Assembly: GCF_003335505.1 (NCBI RefSeq)
Contig: NZ_QPEX01000033.1
Location: forward strand, 99,514 to 163,513
Direction: 5' to 3'
Origin: Bremerella cremea
GTDB lineage: Bacteria; Planctomycetota; Planctomycetia; Pirellulales; Pirellulaceae
DNA length: 64,000 bases
Below are positions 1 to 7,387 of this stretch, piece after piece. The notes under the pieces are model-generated. The model was not told where the DNA came from. It saw only the letters and a list, made by a program, of their open reading frames with translations, and searched no databases. A program made the position numbers and the translations under genes. How positions within the stretch are numbered: the stretch's first letter is position 1; every line of letters begins with the position of its first letter.

Positions 1-178
1 CAGCAACGGCGAAACCAAAGTAGACCGCAGCACTCATCAGCCCGGCCCGAGTCATCGTCTTGGCGAATGCTTTTGTATCTAATCCCTGGATTAAATCGAG
101 CAGATAGATACAGAGTAAAAACGGGTTTAAGAGAACTAAGAGCAAGATCGTCGAGTCGATCAATTCCTGACTCAGCAT
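1..178 (-). CDS. MarC-like integral membrane protein, 5' part only (runs off left edge)
   Basis: The first 59 residues of a leftward gene are visible, starting at the ATG at 178 and leaving the window without a stop. They begin MLSQELIDSTILLLVLLNPF, give a hydrophobic segment with an NPF turn and then a second hydrophobic stretch after LIQGLDTKAFAKTMTRAG. This resembles the start of MarC/YhgN (UPF0056) multi-spanning membrane proteins. It begins 16 bases after the ehuA stop on the same strand, so it is probably the last gene of the ectoine-uptake operon. Function in this family is unknown. The family call rests on a short fragment; a different small transporter is possible. Confidence 0.5.
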   Translation of the reverse strand, partial: MLSQELIDSTILLLVLLNPFLLCIYLLDLIQGLDTKAFAKTMTRAGLMSAAVYFGFAVA

Positions 179-194
179 CGTTGGTATTCGCTTC

Positions 195-974
195 CTATGC
201 TTCGAGAACAGTCTTCAAAAATTCCTGGGTGCGTGCTTCTTGGGGAGCGGTAAAGATCTGACTCGGTGGTCCTTCTTCTAAGATGACACCACCATCGAAG
301 AAAAGAATTCGATCCGCAATCTCGCGGGCGAAGTTCATCTCGTGCGTGACTAGCAGCATGGTCATATCTGACTTTGCGGCTAACTTTCTTAAAACGCTGA
401 GCACTTCATGAACCAACTCGGGGTCGAGCGCGGAGGTGACTTCGTCGAATAGCATTATCTCGGGCTGCATCGCCATCGCCCGGGCAATCGCGACCCGCTG
501 CTTCTGGCCGCCTGAAAGCTGGGCCGGATAGGCATCTGCCTTTTCATCCATGCCCACCATCGCCAACAGCTCCATAGCTCGCTCTTGAGCTTCGCTGGGG
601 GACACATGATTCACCAGCATCGGTGCTAGGGTTAAATTCTGCTGAACCGAGAGATGCGGAAAGAGAAAGAAGTGCTGAAACACCATCCCCAGTTTGGCAC
701 GCATTCGATGTAAATGAGCTTCGCTTGCCTTCTGCTCGTTAGCCCCATCGGTCATCGTCCATACCGATTCCCCCTCTAGAAACACTTCGCCTCCGTTGGG
801 GGCTTCCAAGGTCATGAGAATCCGCAGCAGGGTCGACTTGCCAGAGCCGCTCGGCCCGATAATAGCGATCTTTTCGCCTGCTTGAATATCTAAGTTCAGC
901 CCTCGCAAAACCTGGTTCTCACCGTAGATCTTCTTCAAGTTGCGAATGCGAAGTTGCGGTAGGGATTCGTTCAT
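195..974 (-). CDS. ehuA: Ectoine/hydroxyectoine ABC transporter, ATP-binding subunit
   Basis: This 259-residue ATPase powers import of ectoine-type compatible solutes with EhuB, EhuC and EhuD. The sequence shows Walker A (GPSGSGKST), a Q-loop (GMVFQH), the ABC signature LSGGQKQRVAIARA, Walker B (IMLFDEVTSALD) and the switch histidine (LLVTHEM), as expected for the polar amino acid importer class. I place the start at the ATG at 974 rather than the longer reading from 1277, because this ATG overlaps the ehuD stop in an ATGA tetranucleotide (971-974) and the upstream extension matches no ABC ATPase. The ectoine specificity is inferred from its neighbours, since the ATPase alone cannot be told from other amino acid transporters. 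Confidence 0.85.
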   Translation of the reverse strand: MNESLPQLRIRNLKKIYGENQVLRGLNLDIQAGEKIAIIGPSGSGKSTLLRILMTLEAPNGGEVFLEGESVWTMTDGANEQKASEAHLHRMRAKLGMVFQHFFLFPHLSVQQNLTLAPMLVNHVSPSEAQERAMELLAMVGMDEKADAYPAQLSGGQKQRVAIARAMAMQPEIMLFDEVTSALDPELVHEVLSVLRKLAAKSDMTMLLVTHEMNFAREIADRILFFDGGVILEEGPPSQIFTAPQEARTQEFLKTVLEA

Positions 975-1630
975 GAGGTCATCGCCGCAGTACGTTTGCG
1001 AAGCCATTCGACCGATAGACCAGCCAAGAGGCTCAAGAGAATAAACAGAACGCCAACAATTGTCAGCGGTTCCAGATAACGATAATGTTCGTTGCCAAAC
1101 ACCTGGGCAGCACGCAACACTTCCAGCACCGTAATCACCGAAAGCAGGGGAGCCTCTTTCAGCATCGCGATGAGATAGTTGCCTAAGTTCGGCAGAATAG
1201 GCGGCACAGCCTGGGGCAGGATGACATACCGGTACGTTTGATAGCCATTCAAATTCAGAGCTTTGGCCGCATTCCACTGCCCTTTGGCAACCGCGTCGAG
1301 TCCGGCTCGATAAACTTCCGCCGTGTAACAGCTGTAATGCAAACCCAAGACAAGGATTCCAGTTAACAGCGGCGAGAGGCCTCGTCCCACAACATCGGTC
1401 ATCACGTAGTAGACGAAAAACAACTGAACCAGCAGTGGTGTACTACGAATGAACTCGACGAAGGCCCATGTAGGCCAACTGACGAACTTGACCTTCGTGC
1501 GACGCAGCATGGCCCACAGCAACCCCAAGATCAAAGCGATTGCCATTCCGCCAGCCACTGCTTCGAGCGTCACGACCAAGCCTTCTAAGATTTTCGGCAT
1601 CACCTGCCAGGCAAATTCCCAATTCCACAT
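971..1630 (-). CDS. ehuD: Ectoine ABC transporter permease EhuD
   Basis: A 219-residue inner-membrane permease of the His/Glu/Gln/Arg/opine family. Hydrophobic segments are evident from residue 10 onward. The cytoplasmic EAA loop is clear: KALNLNGYQTYRYVILPQA, which docks on the ATPase. The FIRSTPLLVQLFFVYY segment is the usual signature of this permease family. It is the second permease of a heteromeric pair with EhuC, whose stop lies 2 bases upstream of this start. The gene overlaps ehuA by 4 bases, which suggests translational coupling. The EhuD label comes from synteny (ehuB-C-D-A) and general resemblance. Confidence 0.82.
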   Translation of the reverse strand: MWNWEFAWQVMPKILEGLVVTLEAVAGGMAIALILGLLWAMLRRTKVKFVSWPTWAFVEFIRSTPLLVQLFFVYYVMTDVVGRGLSPLLTGILVLGLHYSCYTAEVYRAGLDAVAKGQWNAAKALNLNGYQTYRYVILPQAVPPILPNLGNYLIAMLKEAPLLSVITVLEVLRAAQVFGNEHYRYLEPLTIVGVLFILLSLLAGLSVEWLRKRTAAMTS

Positions 1631-1632
1631 TG

Positions 1633-2307
1633 CTACCGCCCTCCTCCATAATCGCGACCATGCGAAAGACGACGTTCCAGCACGCGAAAGCCAAATGTAA
1701 TTAAGCTCGACAGCAGAAAATAAATCACCAACAACAAGCCGAAGATTTCTAACGATCGATGGGTATCGGCCCGTAGATACATACCCTGCATCGTCAGATC
1801 CGTAACCGTGATGGTCGAGACCAGAGCGGTCCCCTTGAGTAGCTCGATCATGAGATTACCAAACGGCGGAATCATGCTGAGTATGGCTTGTGGAAAGATC
1901 ACGTGCCGCATCGTTTGCCAGCGGCTAAGGTTCAGCGCGGCGGCAGCTTGATACTGACCTTTGGGGACCGATTGAATACTGGTCCGTACAACCTCTGCCC
2001 CATAAGCCCCTACATTCGCCCCCAACACGAAAATGCCGGTAGTGATCGCATCGAGCCCGAAGCCGGTAAGCTCCGGCATCACAAAGTAAAACCAATACAA
2101 CAGAATCAACGCGCTCGCACCACGAAAAACGGTGATGTAGGCGGCACTGAACCAGCGCAGGATGGGATCAGAAGACTTGCTCCACAGGCCAAACAGAACC
2201 GACATGAATACCGCCACGGCGGAACCGCCCAACGCGATAATGACAGTAATGTGCAGCCCTTGCAGCAAAAAAGGGAGCAGATCAAAAGGTCGGGGGAGGT
2301 CGCTCAC
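1633..2307 (-). CDS. ehuC: Ectoine ABC transporter permease EhuC
   Basis: A 224-residue permease of the polar amino acid importer family with about five membrane segments. It shows FRGASALILLYWFYFVMP, where typical amino acid permeases have RxTP, and an EAA loop AALNLSRWQTMRHVIFPQA. Replacement of RSTP by RGxSAL is a recognisable trait of EhuC-type permeases. It overlaps the ehuB stop by 4 bases (2304-2307) and precedes ehuD by 2 bases, so all four uptake genes form one tightly coupled operon. Confidence 0.82.
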   Translation of the reverse strand: MSDLPRPFDLLPFLLQGLHITVIIALGGSAVAVFMSVLFGLWSKSSDPILRWFSAAYITVFRGASALILLYWFYFVMPELTGFGLDAITTGIFVLGANVGAYGAEVVRTSIQSVPKGQYQAAAALNLSRWQTMRHVIFPQAILSMIPPFGNLMIELLKGTALVSTITVTDLTMQGMYLRADTHRSLEIFGLLLVIYFLLSSLITFGFRVLERRLSHGRDYGGGR

Positions 2308-3209
2308 GGTGCTTTCGTCAATTCCTTGGCAGTTACCTCGCCAGGTAGGGTTGATTCGTCAAAGCCAAACGGCTGGATCAGCGTCAAATGTTCTGGCGAA
2401 CCAATGAACTTCGCCAGTTCTTCGTTAAAACGTTCTCGCAGGGCTACATCTTGTTTTCGAAAGCCAAACGCTCCGTAGCCGCGTGTCTCCTTCCCATCGA
2501 TGACGGGATCTCGAAAATCTTGGACCTGCTCGATATCAGAGCTATCTTGCTTTCTCAGGAGGTCTTTCACCGTTAAATAGGTGGCAGCTACCGCATCGAT
2601 TTGATCTCCCTTTAAGCCCTGCAAAGCACTGGCATAATCCGCAAATACCGAGATCTTGCTTTCATCGATCCCCAGCTTCTTGGCGTAAACCAGCTCGATA
2701 CTCCCCCCCATCACCCCTAGCCTGGCCTCGGGGTTGTCGCGAACGTCTTCGTAACTGTGCAGGCCCAGCGGATTACCCGCCAAGACAATAAAGGACTCGC
2801 CAATAGCGTAAGTGGGATTGGAAAAAGCTATTTCCTTGCCGCGATCCGGCGTGATGTACATTCCGGCGGCAATCATGTCGAAACGCTTCGCTTTCAGTCC
2901 AGGAATCAACGAACCAAAATCGGCCACGACCGGTTCGATATGATCTACCCCCATCTTTTTCAAAATGTAGCGAGCAATCTCAGGAGCTTCCCCGGTCACC
3001 TTCTGGGCCTTGGTGTCGAGATACCCGTAAGGGTTTTCATTAGCAAAACCGATGCGGATGGTACCGGTCCTCTGAATCCGCTCTAAGGTCGTCTCTGTAT
3101 TAACGTTGGGACGGTTTGCTTGCCACACAATTACGCCAGCAACTGCCACAAACATTAGCAAAACTAATACACCCGTTAGTGATATTTGCGTTTTATCTTC
3201 ATTTATCAT
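2304..3209 (-). CDS. ehuB: Ectoine/hydroxyectoine-binding protein of the ABC transporter
   Basis: This 301-residue solute-binding protein delivers ectoine to EhuCD. After an N-terminal hydrophobic segment (about residues 10-30) the family 3 SBP fold starts at TGTIRIGFANENPYGYLD. Stretches characteristic of EhuB follow: GSLIPGLKAKRFDMIAAGMY, then FSNPTYAIGES and GNPLGLHSYEDV. The hydrophobic segment has no good signal-peptidase I site or lipobox, so the protein may stay membrane-anchored. It is first in its operon and diverges from ectA across a 243-bp control region. Ectoine specificity is well supported by these motifs and by the adjacent ect genes. Confidence 0.85.
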   Translation of the reverse strand: MINEDKTQISLTGVLVLLMFVAVAGVIVWQANRPNVNTETTLERIQRTGTIRIGFANENPYGYLDTKAQKVTGEAPEIARYILKKMGVDHIEPVVADFGSLIPGLKAKRFDMIAAGMYITPDRGKEIAFSNPTYAIGESFIVLAGNPLGLHSYEDVRDNPEARLGVMGGSIELVYAKKLGIDESKISVFADYASALQGLKGDQIDAVAATYLTVKDLLRKQDSSDIEQVQDFRDPVIDGKETRGYGAFGFRKQDVALRERFNEELAKFIGSPEHLTLIQPFGFDESTLPGEVTAKELTKAP

Positions 3210-3290
3210 TGACGAGAAATAACCGTAATTAGTTACACCAAAATGAGTTGCGTGTTACTGCAAATCCTTTTGAAAAGACGTGATCGCACG

Positions 3291-3319
3291 TTGATCACCT
3301 GAACCAAATGTGCTAAATT
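3291..3319 (+). promoter_or_regulatory. Candidate sigma-70 promoter for ectABC
   Basis: TTGATC (3291-3296) and TAAATT (3314-3319) are separated by exactly 17 bases and lie about 135 bases before ectA. Each hexamer matches the consensus at four of six positions. It is the best-spaced pair I found in the intergenic region. No transcript data support it. Confidence 0.35.
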
Positions 3320-3360
3320 GTAAAGCCAATTAGTTGCAGCAGCAACCATTGCTGCAGTAA
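3313..3360. promoter_or_regulatory. Two adjacent dyads in the ectA/ehuB control region
   Basis: The first dyad (3313-3333) reads CTAAATTG, six bases, CAATTAG and includes the proposed -10 element. The second (3339-3355) is a perfect GCAGCAA-CCA-TTGCTGC. It extends imperfectly to 3334-3360. Placed at and just after a likely transcription start, they are good candidate operators, for example for the MarR protein encoded at 5925-6434. The binding partner is inferred only from position. Confidence 0.4.
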
Positions 3361-3452
3361 TTTTCGCAATTCCCATATACGGGAACTCTTTCGGCTCTTG
3401 TTGACCTGAGAGATGCGATTCAGAGGAACTCCAGCGGAGGAATCAGGCCCGG

Positions 3453-3947
3453 ATGAACTTCCGGAAACCACGCGTCGAAGATGGCGCGAAGCTACGTGAA
3501 TTGGTTGCTAACAGCCAAGAGATGGACGACAACTCGTGCTATCTGTATTTGCTGTTATGCCAAGACTTTGCCGATACCTGCGTGGTGGCGGAGTCTAACG
3601 AAACCATTGTTGGCTTTGTGACCGGTTACACTCCGCCACAAAGGCCTACGTCGCTGTTTGTTTGGCAAGTTGTTGTCGCCCCTGAAGCGCGAAGACAAGG
3701 ATTAGCCAAACGAATGCTGGACGTCCTGATTCAGCAGTTCCCCGGCGAGAAGCTGGAATTTGTCGAGGCCACAATTACGCCTGACAACGTGCCTTCTCGC
3801 AGTCTTTTTAACGCCCTGGCACGTTCCTTACACACGGAAATCAACTACACCCCGTATTTCCGTGCAGATCATTTTGGAAACTTTGCCCATGACCCGGAAG
3901 AACTTTGCCGGGTCGGCCCGATAGGCCCCAAACGAGAAAAAGCATGA
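3453..3947 (+). CDS. ectA: L-2,4-diaminobutyrate acetyltransferase
   Basis: EctA acetylates L-2,4-diaminobutyrate with acetyl-CoA to N-gamma-acetyl-diaminobutyrate, the second step of ectoine synthesis. The 164-residue protein is a GNAT acetyltransferase. The EctA-specific stretch DDNSCYLYLLLCQDFADTC is followed by LFVWQVVVAPEARRQGLAKR, which carries the acetyl-CoA-binding loop (RRQGLA). The start ATG at 3453 has a GCGGAGGA ribosome site about 10 bases upstream. The stop overlaps the ectB start in ATGA (3944-3947), so translation is coupled. Length is normal for the family. Confidence 0.93.
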   Translation: MNFRKPRVEDGAKLRELVANSQEMDDNSCYLYLLLCQDFADTCVVAESNETIVGFVTGYTPPQRPTSLFVWQVVVAPEARRQGLAKRMLDVLIQQFPGEKLEFVEATITPDNVPSRSLFNALARSLHTEINYTPYFRADHFGNFAHDPEELCRVGPIGPKREKA

Positions 3948-5230
3948 ATATTGTTGACCGAATGGAATCAAACGTACGCAGCTATTGCCGGTCGTTCCCT
4001 ACGACATTTAGGACGGCAAAAGACCACTTAATGATCGATGAAAGCGGGAAGGCATACATCGACTTCTTCGCTGGCGCTGGTTCGCTAAACTACGGACATA
4101 ACAACGAGACCCTCAAGCGCGCCTTGCTCGAATACATTGAAGGCGACGGCATCACTCACGCGTTGGACATGACCACCGTAGCCAAGAAGCGGCTCTTGCA
4201 ATCGATGCAAGACGTCCTTTTTGCACCACGCGGCATGGACTACAAGGTTTTGTTCCCTGGTCCAACGGGAACCAATTCCGTTGAAACCGCGCTAAAACTG
4301 GCCCGCAAGGTTACCGGTCGTCGCAATGTGATCTCCTTCACCAACGGCTTCCATGGCATGACGCTTGGTTCGCTGGCGATCACCGGCAACGCTGGCAAAC
4401 GAGCTGGGGCTGGTGTTTCGTTGCACGATACTACGCACATGCCGTTCTGCGATTACTTCGATGCCGAGACCGATACGATCTCGATGATCGAAAACTACTT
4501 GGCCGACAATAGCAGCGGTATCGATAAACCAGCTGCTTTCATCCTGGAGACCGTCCAGGCCGAAGGGGGCGTGAACGTCGCCTCGAAGACTTGGCTCCGC
4601 CGAATTGCGGAACTTGCCAAGGCATCGGGTGCGTTGCTGATTCTGGACGACATCCAGGTCGGCTGCGGTCGCACCGGCCCATTCTTCAGCTTCGAGTTTG
4701 CGGACATTCAACCAGATATCGTTTGTTTGTCGAAATCGTTCTCAGGCTATGGTCTGCCTTTGGCGGTAACGCTACTCAAGCCAGAATTCGACGCCTTTAA
4801 ACCGGGTGAGCATAACGGTACCTTCCGGGGGCATAATCCATCGTTCGTCACCGCAGCGACGGCAATCGAAGCTTACTGGCGTGATGATCGGCTCTCGAAG
4901 GAAGTTCATGAGAAAGCCCGGATCATCAAGGATGCTTTCTTGGAAATGGCCGACCGCTACGATGGTAGCGTGCGTGGCCGCGGCATGATCCAAGGAATTG
5001 AATTCCCTGACCATACGTTGGCCAATAAGATCTCGAAAACCGCTTTTGGCCGTGGCCTAATCGTGGAAACAGCTGGTCCAAACGACGAGGTCCTTAAGGT
5101 CTTGCCACCTCTGACCATCGAGTACGACGCCCTCAAGGAAGGCCTACGGATCATCACCGAAGCTATCCACGAAAACCTGCGTTCCGAGGTGAGCACCAAG
5201 ACTACGGTTGCCGCCAAACAAACGCAATAA
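3944..5230 (+). CDS. ectB: Diaminobutyrate-2-oxoglutarate transaminase
   Basis: EctB is the PLP enzyme that converts aspartate-beta-semialdehyde and glutamate to L-2,4-diaminobutyrate, the first dedicated ectoine step. The 428-residue product is a class III aminotransferase. FPGPTGTNSVETALKLAR binds the cofactor phosphate, LDDIQVGCGRTG contains the aspartate that contacts PLP, and LSKSFSGYG holds the Schiff-base lysine (residue 264). I take the ATG at 3944, which overlaps the ectA stop and gives the standard N-terminus, over an in-frame start at 3905. No dedicated aspartokinase (ask) gene is present nearby. Confidence 0.94.
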   Translation: MNIVDRMESNVRSYCRSFPTTFRTAKDHLMIDESGKAYIDFFAGAGSLNYGHNNETLKRALLEYIEGDGITHALDMTTVAKKRLLQSMQDVLFAPRGMDYKVLFPGPTGTNSVETALKLARKVTGRRNVISFTNGFHGMTLGSLAITGNAGKRAGAGVSLHDTTHMPFCDYFDAETDTISMIENYLADNSSGIDKPAAFILETVQAEGGVNVASKTWLRRIAELAKASGALLILDDIQVGCGRTGPFFSFEFADIQPDIVCLSKSFSGYGLPLAVTLLKPEFDAFKPGEHNGTFRGHNPSFVTAATAIEAYWRDDRLSKEVHEKARIIKDAFLEMADRYDGSVRGRGMIQGIEFPDHTLANKISKTAFGRGLIVETAGPNDEVLKVLPPLTIEYDALKEGLRIITEAIHENLRSEVSTKTTVAAKQTQ

Positions 5231-5245
5231 ATCTACCTGCCCGTC

Positions 5246-5267
5246 AGCGTCACCATTTCGTGACGCT
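5246..5267 (+). other. RNA hairpin just after ectB
   Basis: A perfect 8-bp stem, AGCGTCAC / GTGACGCT, encloses a 6-base loop 15 bases past the ectB stop. No T-run follows it, so alone it is not an intrinsic terminator. It may protect the ectAB 3' end or form part of a folded leader with the two hairpins downstream. Confidence 0.5.
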
Positions 5268-5283
5268 CCGGATGGATTTACCG

Positions 5284-5320
5284 GGGGCCTCTACCAAAGT
5301 AGAGTGCCCCTGCTTTTTTT
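5284..5320 (+). terminator. Intrinsic terminator between ectB and ectC
   Basis: GGGGC-CTCTAC (5284-5294), a CAAA loop and GTAGAG-T-GCCCC (5299-5310) give an 11-bp stem with one bulge. Seven T residues follow at 5314-5320. This is a textbook rho-independent terminator, yet it sits between two genes of one pathway. It implies attenuation, partial readthrough or a separate ectC transcript. Confidence 0.75.
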
Positions 5321-5341
5321 GACCCAACCAGCAATGGCCAA

Positions 5342-5365
5342 AGAACGCGAAATCAATTGCGTTCT
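5342..5365 (+). promoter_or_regulatory. Hairpin immediately before the ectC ribosome site
   Basis: AGAACGC (5342-5348) and GCGTTCT (5359-5365) form a perfect 7-bp inverted repeat with a 10-base loop. It ends 3 bases before the GTGGAG ribosome-binding sequence of ectC. It could tune ectC translation or be a protein-binding dyad. I found no convincing promoter between it and the terminator. Confidence 0.45.
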
Positions 5366-5382
5366 CAGTGGAGAATCGAACA

Positions 5383-5778
5383 ATGCTAGTACGCAGTTTA
5401 GAGGAAATCTTAGGTACCGATCGCGATGTCGAAGGAGGCAACTGGAATAGCCGCCGCTTGCTTCTAGCCGGCGATGGTATGGGTTTCTCACTGCATGACA
5501 CGATCTTGCGAGCCGGCACCACCACACCGATCCATTACCAAAATCACCTGGAAGCCGTTTATTGCATCGAAGGCCATGCCACGGTCGAACTCGTTCCCAG
5601 TGGCGAGAAATTCGAAATCAAGCCAGGCACCGTTTATGCCCTTGATCTGAACGACAAGCATTTGCTGACCGCTCATGTCGATACCCGCATGGTCTGTGTC
5701 TTCAACCCGGCAGTTGTCGGCAATGAAGTCCATGACGAGAACGGTGTCTACCCTGCTGCGGCCAACACCACCAAGTAA
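5383..5778 (+). CDS. ectC: L-ectoine synthase
   Basis: EctC closes N-gamma-acetyl-diaminobutyrate to ectoine, the last step. The 131-residue cupin carries the metal and catalytic residues at the positions known for the family: Glu57 (NHLEAVY), Tyr85 (GTVYALD) and His93 (NDKHLL). I chose the ATG at 5383, giving the canonical MLVRSLEE start. An in-frame GTG at 5368 would lie inside the ribosome site (GTGGAG, 9 bases upstream). Unlike the coupled ectA-ectB pair, ectC is separated from ectB by 152 bases with a terminator and hairpins. No ectD hydroxylase follows. Confidence 0.94.
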   Translation: MLVRSLEEILGTDRDVEGGNWNSRRLLLAGDGMGFSLHDTILRAGTTTPIHYQNHLEAVYCIEGHATVELVPSGEKFEIKPGTVYALDLNDKHLLTAHVDTRMVCVFNPAVVGNEVHDENGVYPAAANTTK

Positions 5779-5787
5779 ACTCCCTCG

Positions 5788-5836
5788 ACGCATCATGCCA
5801 CGCTCAGCGGCTTCCGAACGTCGCTGAGCTTGCGTC
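5788..5836. terminator. Long hairpin between convergent ectC and marR
   Basis: An inner perfect stem GCTCAGCG (5802-5809) / CGCTGAGC (5822-5829) is flanked by an outer GACGCA (5788-5793) / TGCGTC (5831-5836). It lies between converging genes and probably marks transcript ends. It lacks a T-run, so intrinsic termination is uncertain. Confidence 0.4.
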
Positions 5837-5924
5837 GTGAGTCGTGACGGCCCCTGAAACGGTCGCGAATTAATTTCCCCCTTAACCGAATTGAACCCAA
5901 GACCGCTTCGGTATAGCAGGGATG

Positions 5925-6434
5925 TTAAGAAAGCTTGCGATCTTCGCGGGCCTCGAATTCTGCGGAGATCACTGGCTCGGCATCGAGATCCGCGGCTTCC
6001 ATCAATTCGACGACCTTTTCCAAGGAAGCCACTAAATTCCACTGCTCCTCTTGGGCGAGCGAAGTCACTCGGTCGACGAATTGTTCTTGGAGTGGCGTTG
6101 GAATACCAGCAAGACGCTGCTTGCCGGTCTCGGTCAGATGTATCAATACGCGACGTCGATCAGGGCTATTCCGAATCCGTTCGATCAACTGAGCGCGTTC
6201 CATGCGTTCGAGGATGCGTGAGACGGTAGCAGCGGCCAGTCCAACTCGGCTGGAAACCTGGGCTGCGGTCACTTCATCTTGTACTTGAGCCAAGTCGCGT
6301 ATCGCACGCAGACAAAGAAGCTGCGGGAGAGTAAGTCCAGAACTTCGCGACAGACTTCGCGAATAATGAGACGTCTTCAGAATCACCCGGCGAATTGCTC
6401 GCAGCATTCGCTCGACTAGGTCCTGTTCTTCCAT
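5925..6434 (-). CDS. MarR-family regulator, candidate EctR-type repressor of ectoine genes
   Basis: A 169-residue winged-helix regulator. Helices leading to GLTLPQLLCLRAI precede the DNA-binding helix-turn-helix (VTAAQVSSRVGLAAATVSRI). The wing is RIRNSPDRRRVLIHLTETG, with the conserved D-R-R of MarR proteins. It converges on ectC across 146 bases. MarR-type EctR proteins repress ectoine operons in methylotrophs and other bacteria, so control of ectABC or ehu is a reasonable inference. Placement alone is the evidence for that, and the operator has not been matched. The acidic C-terminal tail after about residue 145 has no recognised motif. Confidence 0.8.
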   Translation of the reverse strand: MEEQDLVERMLRAIRRVILKTSHYSRSLSRSSGLTLPQLLCLRAIRDLAQVQDEVTAAQVSSRVGLAAATVSRILERMERAQLIERIRNSPDRRRVLIHLTETGKQRLAGIPTPLQEQFVDRVTSLAQEEQWNLVASLEKVVELMEAADLDAEPVISAEFEAREDRKLS

Positions 6435-6660
6435 CGAGTTAAGGCGATTTTTCCCAAGCGTCGGATCATTGAAAATACAAACCTCAATCTAGCCCCGATC
6501 CCCAAGAGTGTCGATACCGTAACCCCTTTGATATTACAGCCATTTTGGATCATTCCACCCTATCGAGTTGATACCGTGGCCGTCTTCACGCTTCCCGCTC
6601 TAAGAAAACCCCACCTAAACCCCACTCAGCAAGTGTTTCTTGCTTTCCCAATGCGATAGC

Positions 6661-6689
6661 TTGCCTTCACTAGACGACTGGTCTAATAT
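6661..6689 (+). promoter_or_regulatory. TetR-gene promoter with embedded operator palindrome
   Basis: TTGCCT (6661-6666) and TAATAT (6684-6689) are 17 bases apart. The spacer and start of the -10 hold TAGACGACTGGTCTA (6671-6685), whose TAGAC/GTCTA arms are perfect. Almost the same sequence recurs before the efflux genes. This pattern is typical of operators of AcrR/NemR-like TetR proteins, so autoregulation is likely. Confidence 0.6.
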
Positions 6690-6727
6690 GAAATCACCCT
6701 CTCACTTTTTTGACGGCGAAGTAGCAC

Positions 6728-7315
6728 GTGGCCCACGAAACCAAGACGCAGATCATCGAAGCTGGCCGCAAGGCCATGATTGCGAAGAGCTACAATGGGG
6801 CTGGACTTAACGAGATCCTAAACGAAGCCGGTGTCCCCAAAGGCTCGTTTTACCACTTCTTCAAATCGAAGGAGGAACTCGGAGTCGCCGTAATTCAGAA
6901 CTCTTTTGTGGAAAATACGGAAAAACTTCGCCTCGCTCTCGAATCCCCTCAGCTAAGCCCTTTAGCTCGCCTGGAGGACTACTTTGTACGGGCTCGAGAC
7001 GAAATCAACTCGCGTGAATTACGGCAAGAATGCCTCATTTGCAAGCTAGCTTTGGAGCTATCTTCCCTCAGTGAGCCATTAAGGCAGGCCGTTCGCGATG
7101 GCTGGGAAGAATGGCGTTCGATCATCTCGGACTGCCTTCGATCCGCCCAAAAAGAGGGGGAAATCAACCCCGATCATGACCCAGAAAGCTTGGCATCTTT
7201 TATCATTTACTCCTTTGAGGGGGCGATGATTAGGGTGCAAGTGAATAATAATATTCTACCAGTGAACCACTTCCTGCACTTTGTCTTCCATGTATTACTG
7301 AAGGCAAACGCATGA
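6728..7315 (+). CDS. TetR/AcrR-family transcriptional repressor of the downstream efflux pair
   Basis: A 195-residue regulator with an N-terminal helix-turn-helix. The recognition region NEILNEAGVPKGSFYHFFKS (about residues 28-47) is the classic TetR signature. The C-terminal domain contains RQECLICKLALELSS, the kind of cysteine-bearing region seen in TetR_C_11-type members. The start is the GTG at 6728, giving MAHETKTQIIEAG. It lies 72 bases before the membrane fusion gene. Matching palindromes upstream of both genes suggest it represses itself and the pump until a toxic ligand or electrophile binds. Confidence 0.85.
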   Translation: MAHETKTQIIEAGRKAMIAKSYNGAGLNEILNEAGVPKGSFYHFFKSKEELGVAVIQNSFVENTEKLRLALESPQLSPLARLEDYFVRARDEINSRELRQECLICKLALELSSLSEPLRQAVRDGWEEWRSIISDCLRSAQKEGEINPDHDPESLASFIIYSFEGAMIRVQVNNNILPVNHFLHFVFHVLLKANA

Positions 7316-7347
7316 ATCCTTTTGATGTTTCTAGGCATCCCAGCCCA

Positions 7348-7361
7348 AGACGACCGGTCTA
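7348..7361 (+). promoter_or_regulatory. Second TetR operator, upstream of the efflux operon
   Basis: AGACGACCGGTCTA differs by one base from the corresponding 14 bases of the palindrome at 6671-6685. It lies 26 bases before the membrane fusion gene start. The near identity of two sites flanking the TetR gene is strong evidence for a shared operator. Confidence 0.65.
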
Positions 7362-7387
7362 CTACATCAAGGGGGGGATTTAATCGG

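Noticed and set aside
195..1277. The longer reading of ehuA from 1277
   Set aside because: The extra 101 residues are antisense-like and overlap ehuD in another frame; the ATG at 974 is coupled to the ehuD stop.
5284..5320. A known ectoine riboswitch
   Set aside because: No ectoine riboswitch class is known to me, and one terminator hairpin is not enough to claim an aptamer.
5488..6042. A 184-codon minus-strand frame across ectC
   Set aside because: It overlaps ectC and the MarR gene in other frames, and both of those have clear family motifs.
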